Below, piece by piece: positions 1 to 11,654 of a stretch of DNA of 64,000 nt (positions within the stretch are counted from its first letter, which is position 1; every line of letters starts with the position of its first letter). Under the pieces are notes generated by a model. That model made no database searches, was not told the origin of the DNA, and saw only the letters and a list, made by a program, of their open reading frames with translations. This stretch comes from Lasiosphaeris hirsuta (Eukaryota > Ascomycota > Sordariomycetes > Sordariales > Lasiosphaeriaceae). The stretch covers positions 3,968,001 to 4,032,000 of the forward strand of contig JAUKUA010000004.1 of assembly GCA_030549175.1 (NCBI GenBank), written 5' to 3'. The position numbers were made by a program, and so were the translations under genes.

Positions 1-527
1 GTTGTGAAATAGGCGGGCTGGGCTCAAGGATATCCTCGGTTTGAGACGGGATTTGCAAATCTGCACAAGCATTGCTCTTTTTGTTTCCCTCTAGTCTAGA
101 CCATTCCCTACCCTTTTAAGACCTGGGACAGCGAAATGTACGATTCCATATATTGTAAAGCTTATTATCGTGATCTCTGACGTTCCCATCGCGATAGGCA
201 GGCGTCAATGGAGTAGGACTTGGAACTGGAAGGGACTAAGGGGCTCTTACACAGATATTGTGTGCTGATTGGTTCCATCGCAGTGGGGCCTTGATGGCTA
301 GCAGACGCCAGGCTTTATCTCCTGCATATGGCAGGTGGCGGGTGTGGACTGACGGACACAAAGCAGCTCTCCCTTGAACTATAACGTGGAGAAGTACAAC
401 GACGTCAGAAGGTCCAAACGTTAGAAACTTACTGATCCCCTCATCAAACAGCAGGCCCATGAGAACCAGTTGCTACCGTCTACTCTCGGCGTCTCCAATT
501 ACTCGGGTGACACCGAAACTTAAAAGA

Positions 528-1469
528 ATGGCTCTGCATCCCGCCCAAGACGGCGCCAAGCTCATCTGTAAGTGCATCAACACGACTGAGTCATATATGT
601 CTCTCATGTACTTATCCCAAACTCCACAACAAGTTTACACACCTCACTTTCTCTCCTCTCCCCAACCAAACCCACGTCCCACCTCGTCCGACTGACTCTG
701 CCCAGTTGCCCCAACCGGCGCCGCAAGCCACCCCGCCGCCCCATCGCCCTCCTTGGGCGAGGCAGGGCCCGGCCAAGCGGCGCAGTTCGTCAAGGCCGAG
801 CAGCGGGGTGGCCTCCGCCGGCGCGACCTGGACCCGGCGAGCCCGATTGCGCAGTTCCACGCGTGGTTCACAGCGGCGTCGCGGCTCGAGGCCGGCGTCG
901 CCCACCCGGAGACGTGCACGCTCGCGACGGCGCAGCTGCCGTCGGGCCGGGTGTCGGCGCGCATGGTGTACATGAAGGAGCTGGACCGGCGGGGGTTCGT
1001 CGTGTACAGCAACTTTGGGACGAGTGGAAAGGGCCGCGACCTCGAGGGCAACCCATGGGCATCACTCGTCTTTTGGTGGGAGCCCCTCGAGAGGCAGGTC
1101 CGGGTGGAGGGCCGGGCTGAGAGGTTGACGAGGGAGGAGAGTCAGGCGTATTTCGATACTCGGGTGAGGGGCAGCCGGGTCGGCGCGTGGGCGAGTAGGC
1201 AGAGTCAGGTGCTGAGGCCGGGGGAGAGGGAGGATGATGGGAGGGCTGAGTTGGAGGGGTGGGTCAAGGAAGCCGAGGAGAAGTTTGAGGGCGTGGAGCA
1301 GGTCCCTGTGCCGGATTTCTGGGGAGGGCTCCGAATTGTGCCCGAGAGGGTTGAATTCTGGCAGGGGAGGCAGAACCGGCTGCATGACCGCTTTGTCTAC
1401 GAGCGGGTGCACTGTGAAGGCGAGGAGGAGGGTGAGGGTAAGTGGACGCTGGACAGATTGAGCCCGTAA
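528..1469 (+). CDS. PDX3: Pyridoxamine/pyridoxine 5'-phosphate oxidase
   Basis: FMN-dependent enzyme that oxidises pyridoxine- or pyridoxamine-5'-phosphate to pyridoxal 5'-phosphate, the last step of vitamin B6 salvage, in the cytosol. Two exons: 528-567 and 706-1469. The 138-nt intron has donor GTAAGT and acceptor CCCAG and preserves frame (1+2), giving 267 residues with the fungal-type N-terminus KLIFAP across the junction. Seen in the protein: the FMN-binding stretch SARMVYMKELDRRGF, then YSNFGTSGKGRDLEGNP, a central RVEGRAERL, and the C-terminal RIVPERVEFW and RLHDRF block expected to contact FMN and substrate. An in-frame ATG at 459 would add 23 residues; 528 is preferred because it gives a compact family-like start. 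Family assignment is firm; the exact start is inferred. Confidence 0.93.
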
Positions 1470-2028
1470 ACAAGCCTTGTCCTTCGATTCGCTTCTTTAC
1501 TCTTCATTGTGCGAAATAAGAATAAAATAGAGTTGTGTGCAAGTTTGCTTTGAAAATAGGAAAGAATGAATTGTGAAGAAGGGGCTTTTCACGCAGTTGT
1601 GAGGGCAAACTCGGCAGCTCACATCTCTCAAACATCAATCCGCCAAAAGTCCGGCCTAGCAGCAGCAGCAGCACATCTCCAACCCCCCGACAGCACCAAC
1701 CACTACTCCGGAACATCCGCGGAGCAATTGTCGAGACGGCAACATCAAGCATCCCGGAGCCGGTCCTCAAATTCACTTTCCGGCTACTGCGGTACCCCGC
1801 TCAGTTATTCGTAAGGCATTCACTCCGACGTCAATCAACCAAGCAGCCCAACCACATACTACCTTCTGAGCTTCCTCTCTGCCCTCACAACTTCCCAGGC
1901 CATCCCTGCCACCACACCTCCATCCTTGCTTTAACATGTAAAGCCAACATGCTCATTTATGTTTATTATTTTAACCAAAATGCTTAGGAGCTATTGATAA
2001 GGCCAATATCCACGAGCGGAGCCATACA
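1470..2028. other. Intergenic region between PDX3 and dcl1
   Basis: About 560 bp holding the 3' end of PDX3 and the dcl1 promoter and leader. Short open frames here show no protein-like composition. It contains a GCA/GCT-rich stretch near 1660-1675 and pyrimidine-rich DNA from about 1830 to 1930, typical of fungal promoters. No gene seen. Confidence 0.6.
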
Positions 2029-5000
2029 ATGGCTGAGCCCCCGCCTCTGCTGTCGGCCTCACTGCATACGCAAGTATCCGTTCCCAACAACGGCGGCACT
2101 GGTATCAACGATAGCCTGGCCGAGCTTGCGCAAGGTGCCGCCGACGGACACCCCACTCTCAAGAGTAATCTGGAAAGCGAAGCCAAGGCGGGCACTTCGG
2201 ATGACGACGGCGACGACGACGAGGGAGTCAAGAGGTGGATGGTGAACCCGGCGCCCAAGCCGCGCCAAATCTCAGAGAAGAGGCGTGCGGATAATGCCGC
2301 ATTCCAGCTGTGGATCGAGGAGAATCAGCATGATCTCTCCAAGCGCGTTCCGAAAATTGAGATGGGCGACGCTGAGTCCGCCAATGCGCTGCTGAGAGAC
2401 TTCGAGAACAGAAGAATCATCACGAACCCTCGCGACTACCAACTCGAGCTTTTTGAGCGGGCCAAGACGGAAAATACTATTGCTGTCCTGGATACTGGTG
2501 AGATGTTTGCACGCAGCTCCACCTGTCGAGGCTCTCTAGGTTGACATCTGTGGCTAGGATCTGGCAAGACTCTAATTGCCGCCCTGCTCCTCCGCTGGAC
2601 TCTCCAGAATGAGTTGGAGGATCGGGCGAAGGGCGCTCCAAAGCGCATTGCCTTCTTTCTTGTCGATAAGGTCGCCCTCGTCTTCCAGCAGCATGCCGTC
2701 CTGACATGCAACCTGGACTACCCCATCGAGAAACTCTGCGGCGAGATGATTAGCGGGACCGAGTCAAAGGAGTTTTGGGCCAAGATGTTCGAGGACAACA
2801 TGGCCATCGTTTGCACTGCCGATATTCTCAACAGCTGTCTACACCACTCGTGGATTAGGATGAACCAAATTAACCTGCTGGTGTTTGACGAGGCCCACCA
2901 CACCAAGAAGAATCATCCGTATGCCCGAATCATCAAGGACTTCTATTTTCAGTCCGAGAACGCCGAAAAAAGACCCCGCATTCTGGGCATGACGGCATCC
3001 CCTGTTGATTCCCGGGACGCGCCAGAGAAGGCGGCTGCCGAACTCGAGGCTCTCCTCCACAGCCGGATCGCCACGGTGGCCGACCCAACTGTTTTGCAGA
3101 GCACAATATCCGCACCAAAGACAGAAACTGTGATCGAATATGATCGCAGTCCGGTTGGTTGCGAGACAGAACTTCAAAGATCCTTGAAGGCTTTGGTCGA
3201 TGGTCATGACATGTTCCGGCAGCCCTTCGCTTTCACTCGCCATGCTACTTCTGAGCTCGGCCCCTGGATTGCTGACCGTTTCTGGCAACTCTACTTTAAG
3301 GAAGGAGAGACTGTGGCGATGGAGGCCCAAACGATCAGAAACTCTCGCAAAAGACGTGACTTGGACGATGTTTCAGAGCAGCATATCAATCAATTACGAG
3401 AAGCTCGCCGCCTCGTTGGTGATCATCCCTTTTTGACCCCAACCCTAGATCAAGGCTCGCTGTCGGGCAAGGTCATCAAGCTCGTCGAGATCCTCCAAGA
3501 ACAATACCTGGATGCCGACCGCAATCGAAAATGCATCGTGTTTGTCAATCGGAGAAAGACGGCCCTGCTCCTGGCCGACCTGCTTCAGCAACCGGAAATA
3601 AGGATTCCTGGGCTTCAGGTTGGCGTCTTGGTAAGTTTGTTGCCCACTCACCGAATTAAACAGCGGAAATCCGCTGACTTGGAGGAATAGATGGGTGGTG
3701 GAACGGTAGGATCTGGCTATGAGAGCAAGGTCAGCTTCCGCGATCAGGTCTTGACGATTCTCAAGTTTCGGCGAGGTGAATTCAACTGCATCATTGCAAC
3801 TTCTGTTGCTGAAGAGGGCCTCGACATTCCAGACTGCAATGTCATTATCAGGTTTGATCTTTACGATACACTGATTCAGTACATTCAATCTCGGGGTCGA
3901 GCACGTCAAGCCGGGTCCGAGTATATCCATCTAGTCGAGCGAGGAAACGGTCTTCATCTCAACAAGATCGCCCAAAACAAGAAACATGAAGACGCCCTGC
4001 GGAATTTCTGTGCGGCCATGCCCGAGGACAGGAAGTTGACCGGGAACAACTACAACATGGACTACTTCCTTCGGAAGGAGAGGGGCCAGAAACAGTATAC
4101 AGTTCCGGAGACAGGGGCGAAGCTCAGCTACCCACGGAGTCTGATTTATCTTGCGACCTTTACTGCTTCACTTCCGCATCCGCCAGAGGTTGTTTTCACC
4201 CCCGAGTACGTGGTATCTCCGGTTCTCGGAGGGTTCCAGTGCGAGGTGATGATGCCCAGCACATCTCCGATCAGCAACGCTGTGGGCAAGATCCATACGA
4301 CCAAAGCGGTGGCCAAGTGCTCGGCGGCATTTGAGATGTGTCTCGCCCTCTTGAAGGGCAAATACCTCGACGAGCATCTTCGACCCATTTTCACTAAGCA
4401 GCTTCCTGCCATGCGCAATGCCCGCCTCGCAATCAGTTCTCGCAAGAGAGGTGATTATGATATGCGCCTCAAGCCGGAGATTTGGTCTTCTCTTGGTGCA
4501 CCGACAGAGCTTCATGTGATGGCCATAGCTCTAGCCAACCCAAGCGCACTTGGCCGGCCGTCTTCGCCGCTGTTACTTCTAACTCGGCAGCCGATCCCTG
4601 AGGTGGCCCCTTTTCATCTATTCTTCGGAACCGACCGTTCTTCGCAGGTTCTCTGCACCCCCGTGGCTGGCTCGGTCAAGCTCCACCAAACGAAACTGGA
4701 GTCTTTGGCCGCGTTTACCTTTAGAATATTCAAGGATGTGTTCAGCAAGGAGTATGAGCCAAAGGCAGAGGATCTGCCGTACTTCCTAGCCCCATCACGG
4801 AACAGTCATGCGTTCGGCTTCTCATCTGCTAGTGATGCGAATGGCATTATCAGGTGGGAGACGTTGGATTTCGTTCGGGAAAACGACGCCATCGAATATT
4901 CATTTGACAAGCCAGATGACTTTTTCCAGAACAAATTCATCAGTGATCCTTGGGACGGATCGCGCAAGTTTTATCTTCGTCGTCGTCGCCACGATCTGAA

Positions 5001-6964
5001 GCCAACCGACCCTGTCCCAGAGGGAGTCGTACCGCCGAGACACCGGGCATGGAGGATCAGCTGCAAGGACCGTGATATTTTGAACTACAGCAACAGCCTG
5101 TGGTCCAATGCAAGATCTCGTTTCGAATTTTCCGCCGATCAGCCTGTCGTGGAGGCGGAGCTTCTGCCAATCCGGCGAAATCTCTTGGACGACAATATCG
5201 ATGATGAGGATATGGAAGCGAAGAGGTGCTTCCTGGTTCTGGAGCCACTCAAAATTTCCTCGGTAAGCCTCTAGACCAACCACCTCGATCAAACAGCAGG
5301 AATCGGGACTAACAAGAATGCAGTTGCCTGTGGATGTGACGGCCATGGCTCTCAACTTCCCGGCTATTATCCATCGCATCGATTCGGCCCTCATTGCCCT
5401 AGACGCGTGCAGGATGCTAGGGTTAGAAGGGATAAACCCGAAGTTGGCCCTCGAGGCATTCACAAAGGATAGTGACAACTCGGACGAGCATGACGCGGAG
5501 AAAGTAAATTTCCAGGTGGGAATGGGTAACAACTATGAACGTCTGGAGTTCCTCGGCGACTCATTCCTCAAGATGGCCACGACGATATCCTTATATACAG
5601 TCGTCCCGGACAAGAGGGAGTTTGAGTACCACGTCGAGCGTATGCTGCTGATTTGCAACCGCAACCTCTTCAACAATGCCCTCGAGGTGAAGCTGGAGGA
5701 ATACATTCGGTCCATGGCGTTCAGCCGGCGGACTTGGTACCCAGAAAACCTGACCCTAATCAGGGGGAAGCGGAATGAAGTCAGCCGGCGGCACGTCCTG
5801 GCCGACAAGTCTATTGCCGACGTCTGCGAGGCGTTGATCGGTGCCGCTTACCTCACGACGCGGGGGAGGGGCGGTTTTGACATGGCAGTCCAAGCAGTGA
5901 CTGCGGTTGTCAAAGACCCGAAGCACAAAATGAAGGCCTATTCCGACTACTACGCAGCCTACGAAAAGCCGAAGTGGCAGACCACTGCCCTAAGCGTCAC
6001 GCAGACCGACATGGCCGAGAGGTTTTCTCAGCGTATGGGCTACACCTTCAAACACCCCCAGCTCCTGCGCTCAGCTTTTCACCACCCATCCTACCCGTCG
6101 AGCTATGAAAACCTTCCAAGCTACCAACGGCTCGAATTCCTCGGCGACGCCCTCCTCGACATGGTCTGCGTGGATCACCTATTCCATCGGTTCCCGGCAA
6201 AAGACCCGCAGTGGCTCACGGAGCACAAGATGGCAATGGTCTCGAACCATTTCCTCGGCTGTCTCGCCTACACCCTCGGCTTCCACAAGTCCATCCTAGC
6301 CAACTCGGCCGCCATCCAGCGCGATCTGGCCGAGTACATGGCCGAGATGGATGAGGCGGTGCGTGCCGCAAAGGAGGAAGCGGCTAGCTACGAGGGTGGC
6401 ACAGAAGACGGCTTCAGGCGCGGCTTCTGGCAGGATTGCTCCCGCCCACCAAAGTGCCTGTCCGACGTGCTCGAGGCGTACATCGGCGCCGTCTTTGTCG
6501 ACAGCGAGTACAACTACGGAGAGGTACAGGCCTTCTTTGAGAAGCACGTGTATCCCTGGTTCGAGGACATGGAGCAATACGACGCTTTTGCAAGCAAACA
6601 CCCCGTGACGTTCTTGGGGACCATGATGCAGACCCAATTCCACTGCCACGACTGGAGGTTGCTGGTCAAGGAGACGGGCGTCGTCGCTGTGGACGGCGCG
6701 GACGCCGAGGGCGGTGGATTGCTTGCGCTAGTCGGGGCCACCCAGGCAAAGTCGCAGCAGATTGTGTGCGCCATCTGGGTGCACGGCAAGGTGCTGGCGC
6801 ATGCCACGTCGTCGAGCAGTCGCTATGGCAAGATCACGGCGGCGAAGGAGGCGATCAAGGTACTTGAGAAAATGGGAGTCGAGAAGTTCAAGGCGTTGTA
6901 TGGGTGCCAATGCGTGGCCAAGGCAGAAGGGGTGCTGGAGGCGTACCATGGATCTGCGATTTGA
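2029..6964 (+). CDS. dcl1: Dicer-like protein 1 (DCL-1 type)
   Basis: Ribonuclease that cuts double-stranded RNA into small RNAs for quelling, meiotic silencing or antiviral defence. Four exons: 2029-2497, 2558-3630, 3691-5262, 5324-6964; the introns are 60, 60 and 61 nt with consensus sites, and the product is 1,584 residues. Domains in order: DExD helicase with Walker A DTGSGKT (about 155-161) and DEAH at 267-270; helicase C ending SRGRAR at 581-586; dimerisation (DUF283-like) domain near 700-740; RNase IIIa with ERLEFLGD starting near 1110; RNase IIIb with RLEFLGDAL near 1307 and the late acidic motif in SDVLEAYIGAV; a C-terminal dsRNA-binding-like segment ending in a GCQC cysteine motif. 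The first intron splits Walker A. I chose DCL-1 over DCL-2 from the C-terminal extension and length; that sub-assignment is inference. All catalytic acidic residues checked are present, so it looks functional. Confidence 0.93.
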
Positions 6965-7298
6965 TGCAACTGGGGGTGGTGTTAGGAGCGGAGAGGAAAA
7001 GGGGGGATGCTAACCTTCGACGCCATAGCTAGCTACCTGGATTCGATTGTGTGGTGCCTAGATACTAGTTTTTTAGGGCCAGCGATTACATAGGAAATGC
7101 TTTGTCGAGAGCGACATACCCTAACTTCGTTTTGAGGGTCGCTACGTGGTGCCAACTTCCCGGGGTTGCTCTAGGTGCGATTCTCCCGGTACGGCACTGT
7201 AGTTTGCGAAATACTAAACCAATATGAAATCTCCAAAAAGAAAGCGATACATTTTTCCTTTTGGTATTAGCTCAGGGGTAGCCTCTACCGAGAGAGAG
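6965..7298. other. dcl1 3' region
   Basis: About 330 bp of 3' flank before the tRNA terminator. No open frame of interest. It becomes more AT-rich toward 7200-7260. Confidence 0.5.
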
Positions 7299-7306
7299 AA
7301 AAAAAA
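7299..7306 (-). terminator. RNA polymerase III T-run after tRNA-Arg
   Basis: Eight A residues on the + strand, read as TTTTTTTT on the minus strand directly after the tRNA discriminator base. This is a canonical Pol III terminator and supports that the tRNA gene is transcribed. Confidence 0.85.
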
Positions 7307-7378
7307 CGATCCACCCAGGTCTCGAACCTGGAACCTCCTGATTCGTAGTCAGACGCTCTACCATTGAGCCAGCGGACC
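7307..7378 (-). tRNA. tRNA-Arg(ACG), intronless
   Basis: 72-nt cloverleaf on the minus strand. The acceptor stem GGTCCGC pairs with GTGGATC (two G-U pairs). The D-arm is GCTC/GAGC with box A TGGCTCAATGG, the anticodon loop is CTACGAA with anticodon ACG (+ strand 7344-7346), and the T-arm is CCAGG/CCTGG around TTCGAGA (box B). The discriminator is G and no CCA is encoded. ACG is the usual inosine-modified anticodon that reads CGU/CGC/CGA arginine codons. Ten bases upstream of its 5' end lies an LTR-like TGTTGGAGGATT motif. Confidence 0.95.
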
Positions 7379-7382
7379 ATGT

Positions 7383-7400
7383 TTTTCTTGTTGGAGGATT
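7383..7400 (+). repeat. 18-bp repeat, copy 1 (possible LTR end)
   Basis: The 18-mer at 7383-7400 recurs exactly at 14850-14867. From its seventh base it reads TGTTGGAGGATT, and TGTTGGA is how Ty1/copia-type LTRs commonly begin. It sits about 10 bp from the 5' end of the tRNA-Arg gene, a preferred landing zone for such elements. No PBS, polypurine tract or second LTR was found nearby, so this is at most a solo or decayed LTR end. Confidence 0.4.
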
Positions 7401-8758
7401 AGACAAATTTTCTACTTATATACTAGGGACCTCTAGAGTCCATCTAGTCGACCGAGAGTTGATCTTCATCCCCCTTTTTAAATAAAATAATAGTGCTTGT
7501 ACTGCATCGCCGCGACACTGCCGGATCGTTGACAGCTGCATAAATTCTAGACTTTGGGACAGCGCTCAAAGAGACCGCCTGCCCTGCAATGGAAAGTTAG
7601 GCCGCCGCCGAATTCCAGAACTAGAAGAAGCACCAGAGGTGGTTGATACTTTTAGGGAATCGATCTTCAACTCTGTCGAGCGATAGAGTTAGACCACGCA
7701 CCAAGCATGTACCTATCTTTTCCACTTGACTTTAGTTCATCCAAATACTTGGTCATCCACACACACCCCTTTCAACAATCTCTCTACTACCTTCAGTGGC
7801 AAAACCTGCTCGACTAGCAACAACACTATTTCTATCCGACCATTCCTCCAATCGACTGAAGCGTACCGAATGGCAACATGTTTTCCTCCCCGAGTCTCCG
7901 AATACTTTTTAGCTGCTTTGCAGGAGCGAAATTTCCTATTCTGTTTAGATATCTCTCTTTAGTTGTTACGGCACTGGCTGACAGTATATAATCCACCGCC
8001 TAGGCTCCAGGTGTCGACTTGGAATTCTGGCATCCCTTTTGAGGATGGCGTATTGGTAGTTGGATTACGGGTCAATTGCCACGCCGCGACAATTGTAGTT
8101 GTGATGCCGAGGAATATGAAAGGTAGTGTGCGTGTGCTTGTTGAATCTAACAAGGGGCCTCAATTTGAACATGGCCACTTTGGCCAACTGAAGCTGCAAT
8201 ACTTTGCCAATACTTCGTCAAGCAAGAACCACACAGAGCACAAAGAGCTGTCGCCAATCAACACCCAAGACTTAATTAAGCCTAGGAAATCTAGGAGTAA
8301 ACTCTTTATCTTTTCGTCATCCAAAATTGGTATTACAAGTCCAGTTCGTCAAATATTGACCCACCAGATAGTTACAGGTAAAGGACGATATAATTCATTC
8401 GTGTTCGTGGCCCCGTCATTCCTGTTCCATGATTCTTGGTATATCCCGTGCAAGGCAGGGATGTTGGCCCTGGTTCATCTTCATCCATCGTCATTTAACC
8501 TGCCGACCCGAGCCGACCCGAGCCAAACCGCGTCACCCCCTGGATACCCCTAATAGCCCCCGGCAAATGTCAACAAAGAAAAGAGGTATTCCCATCCGAC
8601 ATGTAATCAATACCAAACCATATCCTTGCCTCTTGAAAACGCCTCGCTGAATATTATGCTCCCAACTCATCTCAGACCATCGTTCTATCCAAACGGCAGC
8701 CGTCCCTCGTTCCCGGCAATTCATTATTAGTAGCTCAAAACAAAGAAGATCCACCACA
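7401..8758. other. Low-GC gene-free stretch
   Basis: About 1.36 kb visibly poorer in GC than the flanking genes. The longest open frame (7963-8553, +) begins without an ATG, and its first internal ATG leaves a low-complexity tail rich in Ser, Pro and Lys; I do not call it a gene. Position beside a tRNA and an LTR-like end suggests decayed mobile DNA, but no element protein is recognisable. Confidence 0.4.
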
Positions 8759-11364
8759 TCATTCTACATCAGCGTGATTAGCCTCATCATCGCACGAGGT
8801 ATCCCTTGCCCCCAATGGAAGGGCAGACCTCGCTTTTCTTGGTCTTGTCGACGGCGTCCCTGCCGCCCGCTTTCGTGCCTTCATCTCCTTTCTCAGCTTC
8901 ACCGCCGCAGCCACATCGATCTTGCTTTCGCGCTCCTCTTCAATCACCTCGTGTGTGTAGCCTCGTAGCTTTACAGGCGAGCCACAAATGGCAGACAGCC
9001 TCTTAGTTCCCCGTAGCCCCCTCATTGGTGACATGTCCACTCCGGCGCTGTATGAACTGTGCGCGTCATCTTCATCTGAATCGGCTGCTGTGTCAAGAAT
9101 GAAGCGCCGTCCTCCAGCCCGGCCAAACGAGTCGGTATCGTAGATAGGCGGTAGCGATAGGCTAGACCGCGCGCGCTGCAGTGGCACAGGCGGCTTGGTG
9201 GCGCCATCCATTGTGAGTGAATCAAAGAGCCCAGGGAGCTGGGCACCGCTGAGGCCATAGCCGTTATCGCTAAAGAGCAGCTCTTCCTCGCCCTCGGCGC
9301 GTGGCCGGTGACCCGCCGTTACCGACTCGTCGTCAGAAGACAGATAGTCGTCGATGTTGAAGTTGCTTGACTTCGCTGTCTGAGGCGACATGGCTGTGCC
9401 ACTGTCCAATGAACCGTGGCTCAGCATCTTGGTGATAGAAGGAGAATCATTGCTCAGGTCAACCGATGTGTTGGCGGTGTGACGTGATTGAGGGCGTTGG
9501 AAGGAGTTAGAGCTGGTGTCGGAAGTCGTGGGAGTGGCGGACGATGTGGACCATCCACGCATACTGCGAGTTCTGGGCGGATCAAGCTCTGCGATGTCAC
9601 CCAAATTGCTATCCCTCACTGGGTTTACGCCAAGATCCAAGGCGCTGGCTTCGGTTTCCAATGCTTCATGGATCGTAAAAGGAGTTCTCGGGTCTGTCAT
9701 AAGCACGTTAGCTTTCTAATGCGACGGACAGATCTCAAAGACAGCAGCAATATTCACGATGAAAAAAAAAACACTAACAAGGCAAGGGCGACGAATCCGC
9801 AGGATTTGTGGGAGAAGCAGTAGTGTCAGAGTCGGTAGCAGCCATATTGTAATGCGAGCCGGCAGGGACTTCTTGTAGTACCTGCTGCTTAGGGGTGTGG
9901 CGGGGCTTGGTCCGTGGATAAGCCAAAGGGGTGGGATCAAAAACGAACTCGCGATTCGCAAAGGATGATGATGTAGAAGGCTGCAGAGTATGCAGGCTGT
10001 GACGCTTGCGAGGAACTACGGTGGTTGCGGGACTAGTAACTAACCCGCGTTGGGAGTGAGTGGACGGACGGAGAGGGAACGACCTCTCGCTCGGAAGAGG
10101 ATTGATAGATATAGCGTCGTCAATGGGATGCTGTGCTATCGGAGCTCCTGCTTTCTGCTTGGCTGGAATGACCGAATCTCGAGGTAGCCGTGGCGAGCAG
10201 AGAGCAGCAGACCGTGCCATCTTGGGTGAATCGAGAACAACCGGGGGGCCTAGCCCGAGCGATGGGAGCGTCGGAAGGTCCCACGACGGCTTCCCAGTTT
10301 CGGGATTGGCTTCTCGGGGGTTGCTAACGTAGCGCAGACCTGACTTTCGGATCGACGGCTGATTACTTCCACATCCAACCGAAGCAGTCGGCATATAAGT
10401 GTTCACGGATTGGCGTCGTCCCAGAATAGTCTCGTTAGATACTCTTAGCTTAGGGAATGAAGTGTTCTCCGAAGGGTAGGCTCGTGGAACTTGCGGCACA
10501 TGAGCGGGAGGCTGCAGTGACGGCGGGTAACTGCTCGATGAGTTCAGTGACTTCGTCCTGATGCTAGCCACTTTCACACTGGACTGTGCATCGTGGCGCG
10601 TCAAGATGTCGGGAGTACTCGAGGTGTGGGCGTAGAATGCCTGGACGTGTGGTGACTCAAGATCGAAGCCGTTCTCTCCCAAATTCCTGTCCGCGACGTC
10701 CTCACCGTAGTCCCTTGCGCCAGATGCTTTGACTCTCGTCTTGAAGTCAGCCGGCCTGATCTCGGACTGGGCATCGAGAAGGTCCTTGAACCCCTTTCCA
10801 TTATCGCTGCGTATGGAGTTGCTCCGCGAGTGGCCGTGTACGGGTTGCGGCGCTACTGTTGCCACCGAGTCTCCTTTGCCGCGAGAATCAGGCCGAGCTG
10901 CCGGGTTCGCAGTGCTGGGCCGCAGCATGCGAAAAGACACAGGGGGCGGTCCTCTCAGGGTGTTCTTTCGCAAGCGAGAGCTAGAGCTTGCCCACACAGT
11001 GCTCGGGGAGCTTCCGTTGGGCGCCGTGCTGGGTCTCTCTAAACTCTCCTCACGGTACGTCGGTATTACGGGAGCTGGCGCCGGCTGTTCGACGACGGGA
11101 GCAGCATCCGGCGAGAGCTGGGTCTGGCTGAACTTGGACCGTCCCCTGGCGAGGGTCTTAAGCGCATTGGGGCCGTTGCCAGCCACTGGGTATGCGCCTG
11201 CATGTTTATGTGAGAAGCCAGCTCGATATGGATTGCGACAAGAACTAACCTTGGATGGGGAGTGCGCTGGCAGGAGCAGCTTCATAGCCTCGAGACTTGA
11301 GAGACCGATCAGCTTTGACCTTGGCACCCGACTTCTTAGAGAAAAAGCCCAGGAAGCCCATCAT
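8759..11364 (-). CDS. Conserved-looking disordered fungal protein, function unknown
   Basis: Not recognised as any characterised family. Three exons on the minus strand: 11250-11364, 9779-11197, 8759-9693, with introns of 52 nt and 85 nt. Phases match (1+2, then 1+2) and both introns contain a TAAC/TAAA-type branch region, giving 822 residues. The short first exon supplies the start MMGFLGFFSKKSGAK; a second ATG directly follows the first. The protein is dominated by Ser, Pro and Thr, with Ser-rich patches and SP/TP sites suited to phosphorylation. It has an acidic DDYLSSDDE patch and a basic C-terminal tail (RKEMKARKR and RPRKARS) that could act as a nuclear signal. No enzymatic motif or membrane segment is visible. 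A regulatory or scaffold role is only inference. Confidence 0.75.
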
Positions 11365-11635
11365 GATGGACAGCGGCTGCCATCAGCGGCCGAGTCGTCT
11401 CCCCTTAATCGACAAAGCAGGTGTCTGCAAGGCTGGACCAGAGGTACGGTTTGGGAGATGTGAGACCAAAGCAAGACTGAGAAGCCGCCACGAGTAGCAA
11501 TGAGAAGGAGCGAAGAGTGAAACAGGACGGATGTGTGGACGAGAGGGAGATGTAAGTCAGATAATAATAACCCGGGAGGTAGGGGACACCTTGGGACCTG
11601 GGACCTGGGGCAATGATAATGACGGGGATGAGCTA

Positions 11636-11654
11636 GGGGGGGGGGGGGGGGGGG
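11636..11654. repeat. Poly-G homopolymer, 19 bases
   Basis: Nineteen consecutive G residues upstream of the minus-strand gene that starts at 11364. Length is likely unstable in the genome and uncertain in the assembly. Confidence 0.9.

Noticed and set aside
7963..8553. 196-codon open frame on the + strand
   Set aside because: It begins without an ATG, lies in low-GC DNA and has no family features; the downstream ATG leaves a low-complexity remainder.
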